Shown one piece after another: positions 48,690 through 57,616 of a stretch of DNA of 64,000 nucleotides. The stretch is taken from the NCBI RefSeq assembly GCF_002917105.1, contig NZ_PQFZ01000020.1:1-64000 (forward strand). Direction: 5' to 3'. Numbering within the stretch: the first letter of the stretch is position 1; each line of letters starts with the position of its first letter. A program made the translations under genes and the position numbers. The notes beneath the pieces were generated by a model. It searched no databases. It had not been told where the DNA came from and saw only the letters and a program-made list of their open reading frames with translations. Source of the DNA: Allobosea psychrotolerans. GTDB taxonomy: Bacteria > Pseudomonadota > Alphaproteobacteria > Rhizobiales > Beijerinckiaceae.

Positions 48690-49320
48690 ATGGTTCGGAA
48701 CGCCCAGTTTGCGCTCGACGAGCGCCGTACACTGGCCCGCCCGGTTCGCGAAAGGGAGCCTGATCTACAACGAAGGCGATCCGTCCGACAGTCTCTACCG
48801 CGTCATCGACGGCTGCGTCAGACTGCAGGTCAATAGCGAGAATGGATCGCGGCAGATCGTGAGCTTTCGTATTCCAGCAGATGTCTTCGGCCTGTGCCCC
48901 GAGTTCCAGAACACCGCCGCAGAAGCAGCGACCGCAGTACAGCTGATGCGGTACTCCTTGAAATCCGTCCTGGAAAAAGCGTCCTCGTCACCGGCCATCA
49001 TGACGGAGTTGATGGGCGAGCCGACGAAGGCCTATCAGGCGTTCGCGCACCATATCGAAAAGCGCGTGCACTGCCCGGCGCAGGCGCGCGTGACATGGTT
49101 CTACCAGTGGCTGCGCGAGCGCAACGTGGCGAACGGAAACGAAGCCGCCGACGGCGTACCGATGAGCTAGCGGGATATCGCCGACCATCTCGGCACGACG
49201 CCCAAGACCTTGTCGCGCTGTCTGGCCCAGCTCAAGATCACACCAAGGCCGGGCCGCCTGCGACTTCGACTTGCGTCGAAGGCTCCACCGACTCGATTCG
49301 AATCCGCATCGGATTGGTAG
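48690..49320 (+). pseudogene. Crp/Fnr-family regulator broken by a frameshift and an in-frame stop
   Basis: The effector domain is clear (FAKGSLIYNEGDPSDSLYRV and IDGCVRLQVNSENGSRQIV), but two lesions are present. The ATG at 48690 starts in another frame (MVRNAQFALDERRTLARPV), so a shift near 48740 is needed to reach the effector frame; a TTG at 48709 is the only start in that frame. A TAG at 49168-49170 then stops translation one residue into the DNA-binding domain, which continues in frame as RDIADHLGTTPKTLSRCLAQ to a stop at 49318-49320. The recognition helix has Lys where the FixK-like protein has Glu. Without readthrough the protein would have no HTH. Confidence 0.78.
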
Positions 49321-49345
49321 TCGATCAGTGAGGGATGGCCTGCTG

Positions 49346-50056
49346 TCAGCGCGGCCCGATGCCCGGCTGAAGGCGTGCGAGCGCTGATCGAGCGGAGATG
49401 CCCAGATCGAATTCGAACTGCCCGTCGCAATCCTCCGACAGCAGAAGCACCCCGCCACCGGCTCCGACAGTCGACTCATAAATCGCGGGGATGGCATCAC
49501 CCACGAACCGATGCAACGAGACGAGGAAGAGGCCGTCCGTCTTCGTCTCGTCTGCCCCATCGAGCGCCAGCCTGAAGCGATCGTACCGCAAATCGCACGA
49601 CCAGCTCCGATCGATCGAGGGGCGCTCGTCCTGCCAATCTGCCAGCTCGGCCAGGGCCGCGATCAGGCTGGAGGGCTGCTGTACCGGGCCATCGATATGG
49701 CGGCCAGACCGTTCCATGATCCGCTTTTTGAGAAGCCATGCGGCCCGCTGGGACACACCCAGAATGGTGGCCAACCGACTCGAGCCTATCCGACCTTGGG
49801 TCGCGGCCAGCAGGTAGATCGCCTGCAGCGACGCATGCAGCGGCAGATGGCTGTTGTGAAAAGGGGTCTTCATCCGGGCGGAGAACATCTTGCGGCAGGC
49901 ATAGCATTTCCACGTTCCAGGTGCGGTCGAACCGTACAGGTGCCGGACACGCTCCATTTCACCGCAATGCGGGCAGATCGGCCCTTCCGGCCAGAGAAAG
50001 CGCTCGAGGAAATCGCAGGCAGGATCTTCGTATCGAAAACAATCAATCAGGCACAT
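49346..50056 (-). CDS. IS1595-type zinc-ribbon protein without a DDE domain
   Basis: The 236-residue protein starts like IS1595-family transposases: a zinc ribbon with CPHC and CYAC in a W-x-G-P-I-C-P-H-C context, followed by an HTH-like region (SSRLATILGVSQRAAWLLKK). The remainder (about 110-236) has no recognisable DDE-type catalytic domain and ends in an unrelated sequence. No terminal repeats are seen. It may be a domesticated DNA-binding protein. ATG 50056 follows GGGGAG. The FNR-type box at 50156-50169 is 99 bp upstream. A decayed transposase is the alternative reading. Confidence 0.6.
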   Translation of the reverse strand: MCLIDCFRYEDPACDFLERFLWPEGPICPHCGEMERVRHLYGSTAPGTWKCYACRKMFSARMKTPFHNSHLPLHASLQAIYLLAATQGRIGSSRLATILGVSQRAAWLLKKRIMERSGRHIDGPVQQPSSLIAALAELADWQDERPSIDRSWSCDLRYDRFRLALDGADETKTDGLFLVSLHRFVGDAIPAIYESTVGAGGGVLLLSEDCDGQFEFDLGISARSALARLQPGIGPR

Positions 50057-50155
50057 GTCAGACAACTCCCCGGGATACGCGATATAGGAACCCCTGACCG
50101 ATCCGGCCTTCGTTGCCGATGGGCGCGAGTAGTGCCTCATATTCGCAAGTCATTG

Positions 50156-50169
50156 TTGACCTCGGTCAA
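50156..50169. promoter_or_regulatory. FNR/FixK-type box
   Basis: TTGACCTCGGTCAA lies 99 bp before the IS1595-type gene start. It is one of two boxes in the 343-bp divergent interval 50057-50399, which otherwise holds no gene. Confidence 0.6.
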
Positions 50170-50326
50170 TGGGTTTTAGCGATCAAATTGGATAAATCGG
50201 ATTACCCAAGATGATCACTCCCACTAATACCTGGTATGGCCCGCAACTTGCGATAGAACTTGCGATAGATGAACTCGGTCGTTCGCGTCGCGAAACGCGT
50301 CGTTGTCATGAAATTCTAACATCTGA

Positions 50327-50340
50327 TTGATTCAGATCAA
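50327..50340. promoter_or_regulatory. FNR/FixK-type box upstream of the APH/AAA kinase
   Basis: TTGATTCAGATCAA matches the full FNR consensus. It lies 59 bp before the ATG at 50400. Confidence 0.75.
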
Positions 50341-50399
50341 TGCTCTCCAGCTCGTTCCTACGAAGCTCACCTCTTGTCTTTCGAGGGTGAGTGGCGTCG

Positions 50400-52118
50400 A
50401 TGCATGAGCTAGATCAGGCCGAGACAATCGCTTTTCTTGCATCGCCCGCCGCCTTCGGACGAAAGGGCGCGGGAACGGGGACAATCGTTACCGATGTTTC
50501 GATCGTTCTGCTGCTCGGCGACCGCGCTCTCAAGCTGAAGAAGGCAGCCCGCTTCGCCCATATCGATCTTTCGACGCCAGAAAACCGCTTTGCCGCCTGT
50601 CAGGAGGAACTGCGCCTGAACTGGCGGGCCGCGCCATCGATCTATCGCGCCGTTCATCGGATCACCCGCGAACCTTGCGGCAGTCTCGTACTGAACGGTT
50701 CCGGCCCTCTTGTCGACGCCGCCTTGGACATGGCGCGTTTCGACGATTCCCAGATCTTCGACCGGCTCGCGCGCGAGGAGTTGCTGTCGATGACGCATTT
50801 GGAAAGCCTGGGACGCCGGATCGCGGAGTTCCATCAGAATGCCGAAATCGTGCTCTGCGAAGGCGTTTCCCGGATCGAGACGGTCCTCGCGGACAACGCG
50901 CGGGCCCTTGCAGCGACGCGTGCCGTCCCGGCTGACGACGTGGCCAAGGCGATGCAAGCCTGCAAAGTGGCGCTCGAACGCCACGGGGACCTGCTTGATC
51001 GGCGAGCTCTTTCAGGCCAGGTGCGCCGCTGTCATGGCGATCTGCAGTTGCGCAACATCTGCCTCGTCGATGGCGTTCCGACGCTGTTCGACTGTCTCGA
51101 GTTCGACCCGGAGCGTGCGACCACGGACGTGCTCTACGATCTCGCCTTCGTTCTGATGGACCTTTGGCATCGCAGGCTGCCCTTGCATGCAAACATCCTG
51201 TTCAATCGCTATCTCGACGCAAGCGGCGACGAACTGGGAACCGCCCTGCTGCCCCTCTTCATGGCCATCCATGCCATCATCCGCGCCCGGGCGGCCGCTG
51301 CGGAGGTCGCCGAGACCGAGTTCGACTCGGCTTGGAGCCGTGCCGAGGCCCGGTCCTACCTGGCATTGGCGCACGATCTGCTCGCATGGAGGCCGCCTCT
51401 GCTTGTCGCCATAGGAGGTTATTCCGGCTCCGGAAAATCAAACGTCGCCGCACGGATCTCACACGCGCTCGGACCGCCCCCAGGAGCGCGCATCCTCTCC
51501 AGCGACCGTATCAGGAAGTGGCTTTTTGGCGTCGCACCCGAGACGCCGCTGGGCCCGGAGGCTCATGCTGCTCCGATTTCCGATCTGGTCCATGCAACAA
51601 TCGCCGAGCGAGCGGACGCGCTGACGGCCGCAGGCCATGCCGTCGTTGTCGATGCCGTCTTCGATCGCGCGTCCTGGCGCGATCGACTGGCCGCTATCGC
51701 GTCTCGCGGACACGTGTCGTTCCGTGGGCTGTGGCTCGATGCACCCGCCGACGTTCTCATGCGCCGGGTCGCCGCTCGCCGGGGAGACCCATCCGATGCA
51801 ACGCCAGACGTCGTGATGGGGCAGATTGCTCGCCAATCGGTGCCGGCCGACTGGCTGTGCATCTGCGCCATCTGCGAAATTGAGGCCATCGGCGCCACGG
51901 CCCTGCTGGCCATCCGAGAGCCGTCCGTCCTCACGCATTATGAAGCCTGCCCAGGCAGGCTCGCCATGTCCGCCTCACCGGTATCTTTAAGCTGCTCACG
52001 AGCGGTCTTATCGGCGGCCTCGACCAGATCCCGGGGAATCGCGGACATGGCGGCTGCTGTCGAAATGACGACCGCGAACGAGCCTCCGACAGCCACACGC
52101 TCGCTGCGATGCTCATAG
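50400..52118 (+). CDS. bifunctional APH-like kinase / AAA ATP-binding protein
   Basis: The 572-residue protein has an aminoglycoside-phosphotransferase-like half (about 1-330; catalytic loop RRCHGDLQLRNICLVDGVPT and FDCLEFDPE) and a P-loop kinase half (340-510) with Walker A GGYSGSGKS and DAVFDRASWRDRLAAIA. This combination is a known family (aminoglycoside phosphotransferase plus ATP-binding) whose substrate is not settled; members often sit in hypoxia regulons. The last 60 or so residues (after IREPSVLTHYEA) do not fit the family and run into the USP relic, so the original stop may be lost. ATG 50400 follows GAGGGTGAG. Confidence 0.85.
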   Translation: MHELDQAETIAFLASPAAFGRKGAGTGTIVTDVSIVLLLGDRALKLKKAARFAHIDLSTPENRFAACQEELRLNWRAAPSIYRAVHRITREPCGSLVLNGSGPLVDAALDMARFDDSQIFDRLAREELLSMTHLESLGRRIAEFHQNAEIVLCEGVSRIETVLADNARALAATRAVPADDVAKAMQACKVALERHGDLLDRRALSGQVRRCHGDLQLRNICLVDGVPTLFDCLEFDPERATTDVLYDLAFVLMDLWHRRLPLHANILFNRYLDASGDELGTALLPLFMAIHAIIRARAAAAEVAETEFDSAWSRAEARSYLALAHDLLAWRPPLLVAIGGYSGSGKSNVAARISHALGPPPGARILSSDRIRKWLFGVAPETPLGPEAHAAPISDLVHATIAERADALTAAGHAVVVDAVFDRASWRDRLAAIASRGHVSFRGLWLDAPADVLMRRVAARRGDPSDATPDVVMGQIARQSVPADWLCICAICEIEAIGATALLAIREPSVLTHYEACPGRLAMSASPVSLSCSRAVLSAASTRSRGIADMAAAVEMTTANEPPTATRSLRCS

Positions 52119-52308
52119 CCGGGGCCATCGGGTTTCGGCCGACCTGATCGTCGCGGAGCCTTATGGTCACATGCGGGTGCGCGAATGGATCCTCGGCGGG
52201 GCGACCCGTGATCTGATCCAGTGCTCCGGCCTGTCGACCCGGACGCTGCATCGACGCATGCCGGGACCGGGGTTGCAATCCGCGGCCCTGGCGCCCTCCG
52301 GCGCTTGA
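52085..52308 (+). pseudogene. relic of a universal stress protein gene
   Basis: The plus strand at 52141-52308 encodes DLIVAEPYGHMRVREWILGG and a following ATRDLIQCS before a TGA, which closely matches the C-terminal end of the intact USP (ASLIVSGAYRHSRVREWLLG). The preceding residues, in another frame (AAMLIAGAIGF), match its upstream part, so a frameshift lies near 52135. Only the end of a second USP domain is left; no start is found. The TGA overlaps the FNR-type box at 52305-52318. Confidence 0.72.
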
Positions 52309-52318
52309 CTCCGATCAA
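52305..52318. promoter_or_regulatory. FNR/FixK-type box upstream of CBS-BON operon
   Basis: TTGACTCCGATCAA lies 94 bp before the CBS-BON start at 52413 and overlaps the end of the USP relic. Confidence 0.65.
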
Positions 52319-52412
52319 ATCGCCGCCGCGGCCGCTATGCCAGAATTGCGGACAATCAAGATATTGCCGGTGCGCATGCCCGCACGCCGCTATCTTGCGG
52401 GAGATTGCCGCC

Positions 52413-53159
52413 ATGCTCGTAGAAGCCATCATGACCACCCCCGTGATCAGTGTCGCCCCGTCGACCTCGATCCGTGACGCCGCCCGCCTGATGCTGGCCC
52501 ATCGGATCAGCGGCCTGCCCGTCGTGGCCGACGACGGGGCGCTGGTCGGCATGGTCAGCGAAGGAGATTTCCTGCGGCGCAGCGAGCTCGGAACGCAGCG
52601 CAAGCGCTCGTGGTGGCTCGAATTCCTGGTCGGACCCGGCACGGTCGCGGACGACTACGTTCATGCGAATGGCCGCAAGGTCGGCGAGGTCATGTCGAGC
52701 AATATCGAGACGACACGCCGGGATGCGACGCTCGACGAGGTCGTCGAGACGATGAGCCGCCGCCGGATCAAGCGGCTCCCCGTCGTCGAGAACGGCAAGC
52801 TGGTCGGGATCGTCGCACGCTCCGACCTGCTGCGCGCCATGGCCGACGCGCTGCCCGCCGCCGATGCAGCCGTCGTCGACGATGAACGCATCCGCGCGGA
52901 CATTCTGAGCGAACTCGCCAGGCAGAGCTGGGGCGGGCAGATGATCCATGTCCATGTCGACCACGGCGCCGTCGAGCTCAGCGGCGCGATCTTCGACGAG
53001 CGCGAGCGCCAGGCCGCCCATGTCGTCGCGGAGAACGTCGCCGGCGTGAAATCAATCTCGGATCAGCTGGCATGGATAGAGCCGATGTCGGGTGTCGTGA
53101 TCACGCCTTCGGAGATGAGCAACGTCAAAACCGCTGCCTCTGCACGGACTTCCGCATGA
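52413..53159 (+). CDS. tandem CBS-domain protein with C-terminal BON domain
   Basis: The 248-residue protein has two CBS motifs (AIMTTPVISVAPSTSIRDAA and VMSSNIETTRRDATLDEVVE, with HRISGLPVV and RRIKRLPVV) that form a Bateman module for adenine nucleotides. A BON domain follows (about 160-235; HVDHGAVELSGAIFDERE). Such proteins may sense cell energy state and act at the envelope. GGGAG sets ATG 52413. Its stop overlaps the start of the dehydrogenase as ATGA, so the two are co-translated. An FNR-type box lies 94 bp upstream. Confidence 0.92.
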   Translation: MLVEAIMTTPVISVAPSTSIRDAARLMLAHRISGLPVVADDGALVGMVSEGDFLRRSELGTQRKRSWWLEFLVGPGTVADDYVHANGRKVGEVMSSNIETTRRDATLDEVVETMSRRRIKRLPVVENGKLVGIVARSDLLRAMADALPAADAAVVDDERIRADILSELARQSWGGQMIHVHVDHGAVELSGAIFDERERQAAHVVAENVAGVKSISDQLAWIEPMSGVVITPSEMSNVKTAASARTSA

Positions 53160-54139
53160 AGGCGATGGTGCTGCGCAAGGTCGGCGAGCGCCTGGCCTGT
53201 GAAGCGCGGCCCATCCCCCGCCCCGGGAACGGCGAACTGCTCATCCGTGTCGAGGCTTGCGCTGTCTGCCGGACCGATCTTCATATCATGGACGGCGAGC
53301 TGCCCGATGTCAGAGTTCCGATCGTGCCGGGTCACGAAGTGGTCGGCATCGTGGATGCTGCGGGGCCAGGCGTATCATCGAGCCTGATCGGCGCTCGCGT
53401 CGGAGTCGGCTGGCTTGGTCGCGCCTGCGGCCACTGCAGCTACTGCGCCGGTGGTCAGGAGAACCTATGCGACGAGCCGACCTTCACCGGCTACACACGC
53501 GACGGCGGCTTTGCGACCCACATGCTCGCCGACGCGGCCTTCGCCTTTCCGCTGGAAGGGTTCTCCGACGCCATCGCAACCGCCCCGCTGATGTGCGCCG
53601 GGCTGATCGGCTGGCGCTCGCTTCAGATCGCGGGGCCGGCGCACCGGATCGGCCTTTACGGCTTCGGTGCGGCCGCCCATATCATCGCCCAGATCTGTCG
53701 TTGGCAGGGCCGCGACGTCTACGCTTTCACCCGCTCCGGCGACGCACCCGCCCAGGCATTGGCGCGATCGCTGGGAGCCTGCTGGGTGGGATCGTCGGGC
53801 GAAATGCCGCCTGAGCCGCTGGATGCCGCGATCATCTTCGCGCCGGTCGGCCCGCTCATTCCCATCGCGCTGAAGGCCGTTCGCAAAGGCGGTCGTGTCG
53901 TTTGCGGCGGTATCCATATGAGCGACATTCCGCAATTCCCCTACCGATTGCTGTGGCAGGAGCGCCAAATCGTCTCCGTTGCGAACCTGACACGGCAGGA
54001 CGGCATCGACTTCCTCGCAATCGCTCCGCAAGCCGGGATCAGGACCACAACCAGGACCTATCCGCTCGAACAGGCGAACGAGGCACTCGACGATCTCCGT
54101 AGCGGCCGGCTGCAGGGCGCCGCCGTGCTCGTTCCCTAA
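53156..54139 (+). CDS. zinc-dependent alcohol dehydrogenase family protein, second copy
   Basis: The 327-residue enzyme has the catalytic zinc motif CAVCRTDLHIMDGELPD, GHEVVGIVD, the structural zinc cysteines (RACGHCSYCAGGQENLC) and a Rossmann motif GLYGFGAAAH, which is less typical (GxGxxA/H). It differs clearly from the adh at 27762-28835 and resembles AdhA-like enzymes of uncertain substrate. It is translationally coupled to the CBS-BON gene (ATGA), so energy sensing and alcohol oxidation or reduction may be linked. It ends with a stem-loop shared with the convergent chaB-like gene. Confidence 0.92.
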   Translation: MKAMVLRKVGERLACEARPIPRPGNGELLIRVEACAVCRTDLHIMDGELPDVRVPIVPGHEVVGIVDAAGPGVSSSLIGARVGVGWLGRACGHCSYCAGGQENLCDEPTFTGYTRDGGFATHMLADAAFAFPLEGFSDAIATAPLMCAGLIGWRSLQIAGPAHRIGLYGFGAAAHIIAQICRWQGRDVYAFTRSGDAPAQALARSLGACWVGSSGEMPPEPLDAAIIFAPVGPLIPIALKAVRKGGRVVCGGIHMSDIPQFPYRLLWQERQIVSVANLTRQDGIDFLAIAPQAGIRTTTRTYPLEQANEALDDLRSGRLQGAAVLVP

Positions 54140-54154
54140 CGGGTCGGCCCGTTA
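54137..54154. terminator. short bidirectional hairpin between adh2 and chaB-like gene
   Basis: TAACGGG and CCCGTTA form a perfect 7-bp stem with a TCGG loop; it includes the stop codons of both convergent genes. There is no U-run. Confidence 0.5.
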
Positions 54155-54364
54155 TCGCGCGACCCAGGCCGCTCCTTCCTTGCGGTATTTGTGCTTCACT
54201 GCCGCCCAGGCGACGCGATGAGCGCGTTCCTCGTGCCTTTGCCCGTTCTCATCCGAATAGTTCGCCCAGGCGGAGTTGAAGGCCGCGCGATAAATCTCCT
54301 GCGCATGCGGAGGGAGGTGCGCACGAACGGATTCGGGCAAATCTTCAAGCAACCGGTACGGCAT
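54152..54364 (-). CDS. ChaB family protein
   Basis: The 70-residue protein matches the ChaB family: MPYRLLEDLPESVRAHLPPH at the start, AAFNSAWANY in the middle and HRVAWAAVKHKYRKEGAAW at the end. E. coli ChaB is annotated as a regulator of the ChaA cation antiporter, but its role is uncertain; no chaA is near. ATG 54364 (TTGGAG upstream) gives the standard family length; a longer in-frame start has unlike residues. Convergent with the alcohol dehydrogenase. Confidence 0.9.
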   Translation of the reverse strand: MPYRLLEDLPESVRAHLPPHAQEIYRAAFNSAWANYSDENGQRHEERAHRVAWAAVKHKYRKEGAAWVAR

Positions 54365-54484
54365 GGCTCGCTCCAATATCGCCTGCAACGATACCGGCCC
54401 GCCAATGGCGCATGGTTGTCGAAGATCAATGCCGACACGACGGCATGGCGGCACAGCCCGCGGTCCCGGTTTTCCGATCCAGAC

Positions 54485-54498
54485 TTGATCCAGCGCAA
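54485..54498. promoter_or_regulatory. degenerate FNR/FixK-type site upstream of ftsH
   Basis: TTGATCCAGCGCAA has one perfect half (TTGAT) and a poor second half. It lies 55 bp before the ftsH ATG, the typical spacing. Confidence 0.4.
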
Positions 54499-54553
54499 GC
54501 GCAGATGGGCCGCGGTCGGCCATCATTCAGGCCTTGCTGCAGGAGCCGATGCG

Positions 54554-56407
54554 ATGGCCGAGACGACGCCCAAGACAACGCCCAAGACGAATTGGCTGAT
54601 CTGGTACGTGTTCGTGGCGGTAATGGGCGTCCTGTTGGTCCAGGATGTCCTGACAGCATGGCGCCAGACCGAAACCATTCCCTATAGCCAGTTCGAGCAC
54701 CTGATCCAGGACGGCAAGGTCGCCGAGGTCGTGGTCGGCACCGAGACGATCACAGGCACGTTCCGGGAGCCTACGACCGACGGCAGGCGCTTCTTCACGG
54801 CGAAGCGTGTCGATCCAGCGCTGGCCGACCGGTTGGCCGGCAAGGACATCGTGATCCGTGGCGCCGGATCAGGAGCCTTCCTGGCCAGCCTGATCTCCTG
54901 GGTCTTGCCCACCCTCGCCTTCTACCTGATCTGGGCCTTTCTCATCCGACGCGTCGCCGAGCGGCAAGGGTTGGGCGGTATCATGACGATCGGCAAGTCG
55001 AAGGCGAAGATCTTCGTCGAGACCGACACGAAGGTGACCTTCAAGGACGTCGCTGGTGTCGACGAGGCCAAGTTCGAGCTGCAGGAGGTCATCTCCTTCC
55101 TCAAGGATCCGGCCTCATTCGGGCGTCTGGGGGCACGCATGCCGAAGGGCATCCTGCTGGTCGGGCCGCCAGGAACCGGCAAGACGCTGCTGGCGCGTGC
55201 CGTCGCCGGTGAAGCGGGCGTTGCTTTCTTCTCGATCTCGGGAGCGCAGTTCATCGAGATGTTCGTGGGCGTCGGTGCTGCGCGGGTGCGCGACCTCTTC
55301 GAACAGGCACGCCAGGCTGCGCCCGCGATCATCTTCATCGACGAGCTCGACTCGCTCGGGCGCAGCCGTGCGGGTGCGACACCGTTCGGCGGCTATGACG
55401 AGCGCGAGCAGACGGTCAACCAACTGCTGGCGGAACTCGACGGTTTCGACCCGACGATCGGCGTCATCCTGCTGGCCGCGACGAACCGCCCGGAGGTACT
55501 CGATCCGGCCCTGCTGCGGCCCGGCCGTTTCGATCGACAGGTGCTTGTGGACCGCCCCGACCGCAAGGGACGGCTCGACATTCTCAAGGTGCACGCCGGC
55601 AAGGTCCGCCTCGCCGAAGGTCTGGATCTCGACCAGGTCGCCGCAATAACGACAGGCTTCACCGGGGCCGATCTCGCCAACCTCGTCAACGAGGCTGCCA
55701 TCGTCGCGACGCGCCGCAAGGCCGCCGCGATCACGCTCGACGATCTTACCGCGGCAATGGAACGGGTGGTCGCCGGCATTGAGAAGCGCAGCCGGCTGCT
55801 TAGCCCTGAAGAGAAGCGCCGCGTGGCTTTCCATGAATTGGGCCATGCGCTGGTCGCCGCGAGCGTGCCGGGCGCCGATCCTGTGCTGAAGGTCTCCATT
55901 ATTCCCCGCGGCATCGGCGCGCTGGGCTACACGATCCAGCGGCCGACCCGCGACCGCTTCCTTCTCACCGCCGCGGAGTTGCGCGACAAATTGGCAGTCC
56001 TGATGGGAGGCCGCGCAGCTGAGGCGCTCGCCTTCGCAGGCGACATCTCGACAGGAGCTGCCGACGACCTGCAGCGGGCGACGGAACTCGCGCTCGATAT
56101 GGTCACGCGCTACGGCATGGCCGCCACGCTCGGAGACCGAACCTACCTTCCGCCAACGAACCCCTTTCTGCCGGCGGCTGGAACCGAGCGCCCGACCGCC
56201 TCGGAAACCACGGAACGCGAGATAGACGTGGCCGTGCGTGACCTCGTGGCAGCCGCCTTGAACGATGCGACCGTGATCCTGACAAGGCGCAAGGCGGAGC
56301 TCGAGGCAGGGGCGCAGTTGCTGATCAAACAAGAGACCATCACGGCGGCAGATTTTCCGGCTCTGGCCTGCAACGGCCCGCGGGCGCCGATCGCCAAAGC
56401 GTCTTGA
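54554..56407 (+). CDS. ftsH: FtsH-family AAA metalloprotease
   Basis: The 617-residue membrane protease has two N-terminal membrane helices (about 13-31 and 102-122), an AAA module with Walker A GPPGTGKT, Walker [14 protein letters not shown] and second-region [22 protein letters not shown], and the zinc motif FHELGHALV with a distal Asp in [13 protein letters not shown]. All catalytic residues are present. It probably is an extra copy, as hflKC-like or tilS neighbours are lacking. AGGAG sets ATG 54554. The context suggests stress-time membrane quality control together with HtrA and the chaperones. Confidence 0.93.
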   Translation: MAETTPKTTPKTNWLIWYVFVAVMGVLLVQDVLTAWRQTETIPYSQFEHLIQDGKVAEVVVGTETITGTFREPTTDGRRFFTAKRVDPALADRLAGKDIVIRGAGSGAFLASLISWVLPTLAFYLIWAFLIRRVAERQGLGGIMTIGKSKAKIFVETDTKVTFKDVAGVDEAKFELQEVISFLKDPASFGRLGARMPKGILLVGPPGTGKTLLARAVAGEAGVAFFSISGAQFIEMFVGVGAARVRDLFEQARQAAPAIIFIDELDSLGRSRAGATPFGGYDEREQTVNQLLAELDGFDPTIGVILLAATNRPEVLDPALLRPGRFDRQVLVDRPDRKGRLDILKVHAGKVRLAEGLDLDQVAAITTGFTGADLANLVNEAAIVATRRKAAAITLDDLTAAMERVVAGIEKRSRLLSPEEKRRVAFHELGHALVAASVPGADPVLKVSIIPRGIGALGYTIQRPTRDRFLLTAAELRDKLAVLMGGRAAEALAFAGDISTGAADDLQRATELALDMVTRYGMAATLGDRTYLPPTNPFLPAAGTERPTASETTEREIDVAVRDLVAAALNDATVILTRRKAELEAGAQLLIKQETITAADFPALACNGPRAPIAKAS

Positions 56408-56417
56408 GCCGGATCAA
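56404..56417. promoter_or_regulatory. FNR/FixK-type box upstream of YeeE/YedE pair
   Basis: TTGAGCCGGATCAA lies 51 bp before the ATG at 56469 and overlaps the stop codon of ftsH. Confidence 0.72.
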
Positions 56418-56468
56418 GGACAGCGGCGACGCAAGGGACATATTGCGACAAACAGAAAGGAGCGCGGC

Positions 56469-57023
56469 ATGGTTACGCACACATCCGATCTTCATTACGC
56501 ACCAACTCTCTCAGATGCGGTCGATTGGTCGCCTTATCTCGCCGGCGCCGGCATCGGGGTCCTGAGCTGGATCGTGTTCGCAGCAGTCGATCAGCCGATC
56601 GGCATCACGACAGCGCTGTCCCAGCTGGCAGCTGGGGCAGCGATACCGATTTTCGGATCGGATTCCGTCTCCGCCAACAGCTATTGGGCGAAGAATCCGT
56701 TCGTCCTCGACTATGGCGTCATCTTCCTGGCGGGCACGTTGCTGGGGGCGCTTGCTTCCGCCCTGCTATCGCGTCGCTTCCATATCGAAACCGTCCCGTC
56801 GGTCTGGCGAGAGCACTTTGGCCCCTCGGTCGCCAAGCGCCTTACGGCCGCTTTCCTCGGCGGGATTCTGACGATGTTCGGGGCGCGACTGGCCGGAGGC
56901 TGCACCAGCGGACACGGTATATCCGGGGGATTGCAGCTGGCCCTGTCGAGTTGGGTCTTCCTGGCGGTGATGTTCCCCGTCGGCATTGCAACCGCGCATC
57001 TCACGTTCCGGCGTCGGGCCTGA
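56469..57023 (+). CDS. YeeE/YedE family protein, first half (PmpA-like)
   Basis: The 184-residue inner-membrane protein has five hydrophobic segments and the conserved cysteine motif GGCTSGHGISGGLQL at about residues 137-151. YeeE/YedE proteins are thiosulfate or sulfur-compound transporters; in many bacteria, as here, they are split in two genes. AAAGGAG sets the ATG; the second half starts 12 bp after the stop. An FNR-type box 51 bp upstream suggests oxygen-linked control. It probably complexes with the next gene product. Confidence 0.9.
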   Translation: MVTHTSDLHYAPTLSDAVDWSPYLAGAGIGVLSWIVFAAVDQPIGITTALSQLAAGAAIPIFGSDSVSANSYWAKNPFVLDYGVIFLAGTLLGALASALLSRRFHIETVPSVWREHFGPSVAKRLTAAFLGGILTMFGARLAGGCTSGHGISGGLQLALSSWVFLAVMFPVGIATAHLTFRRRA

Positions 57024-57035
57024 AGGGAGAAAACG

Positions 57036-57611
57036 ATGTTCATCATCATGGTCGGGCTCACCTTCGCAGCATTCGGGCTGCTCTTCGGCTTCGCCTTCGG
57101 ATGGCTTCTGCATCGCGGGAAAGTCACCGACTACAACGTCATCATCGATCAGTTCCTGCTGCGCGATTTCACGGTGCTCAAAGTCATGCTGACCGCGATC
57201 ATCATAGGAGGCATCGGCGTGCTCGCCCTCCATCAATCCGGTTGGGCGAACTATCACATCAAGGATGCCAATCTGCTCGCAGTCGTGCTCGGAGCGTCCA
57301 TATTCGGGGTCGGCATGGTCATTTATGGCTATTGCCCGGGCACTGGCCTGGCCGCGATCGGCACCGGCAGTATCCACGCGCTGGTCGGCGCACTCGGCAT
57401 GATCACCGGCGGAATCCTTTACGCCCTCTCATTCGACTGGATGCAGGCTCATGTCCTGACGGTCTGGAGGTTCGGCAAGGTCCGTCTCCCGGATCTGACG
57501 GGCATTCCCGATCTGGTCTGGTTCATCGGCCTGACCGCAACAGCCATCGCCTTCTTCGTCTTCATCGAACGCCACGCGGTTCCGTCGCATCTGCGGCGGA
57601 GCTCGAGATAG
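57036..57611 (+). CDS. YeeE/YedE family protein, second half (DUF6691/PmpB-like)
   Basis: The 191-residue inner-membrane protein has four to five helices and the second cysteine motif GYCPGTGLAAIGTG. It completes the split YeeE/YedE unit with the upstream gene. GAAGGGAG sets ATG 57036. Its stop lies 5 bp before the start of the ABC ATPase gene, so the sulfur transporter and the ABC genes appear to be one operon. Confidence 0.9.
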   Translation: MFIIMVGLTFAAFGLLFGFAFGWLLHRGKVTDYNVIIDQFLLRDFTVLKVMLTAIIIGGIGVLALHQSGWANYHIKDANLLAVVLGASIFGVGMVIYGYCPGTGLAAIGTGSIHALVGALGMITGGILYALSFDWMQAHVLTVWRFGKVRLPDLTGIPDLVWFIGLTATAIAFFVFIERHAVPSHLRRSSR

Positions 57612-57616
57612 CGACC

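Noticed and set aside
54191-54553. 121-codon N-terminal extension of FtsH
   Set aside because: The extension reads through the chaB-like gene on the other strand and is unlike FtsH; AGGAG marks ATG 54554.
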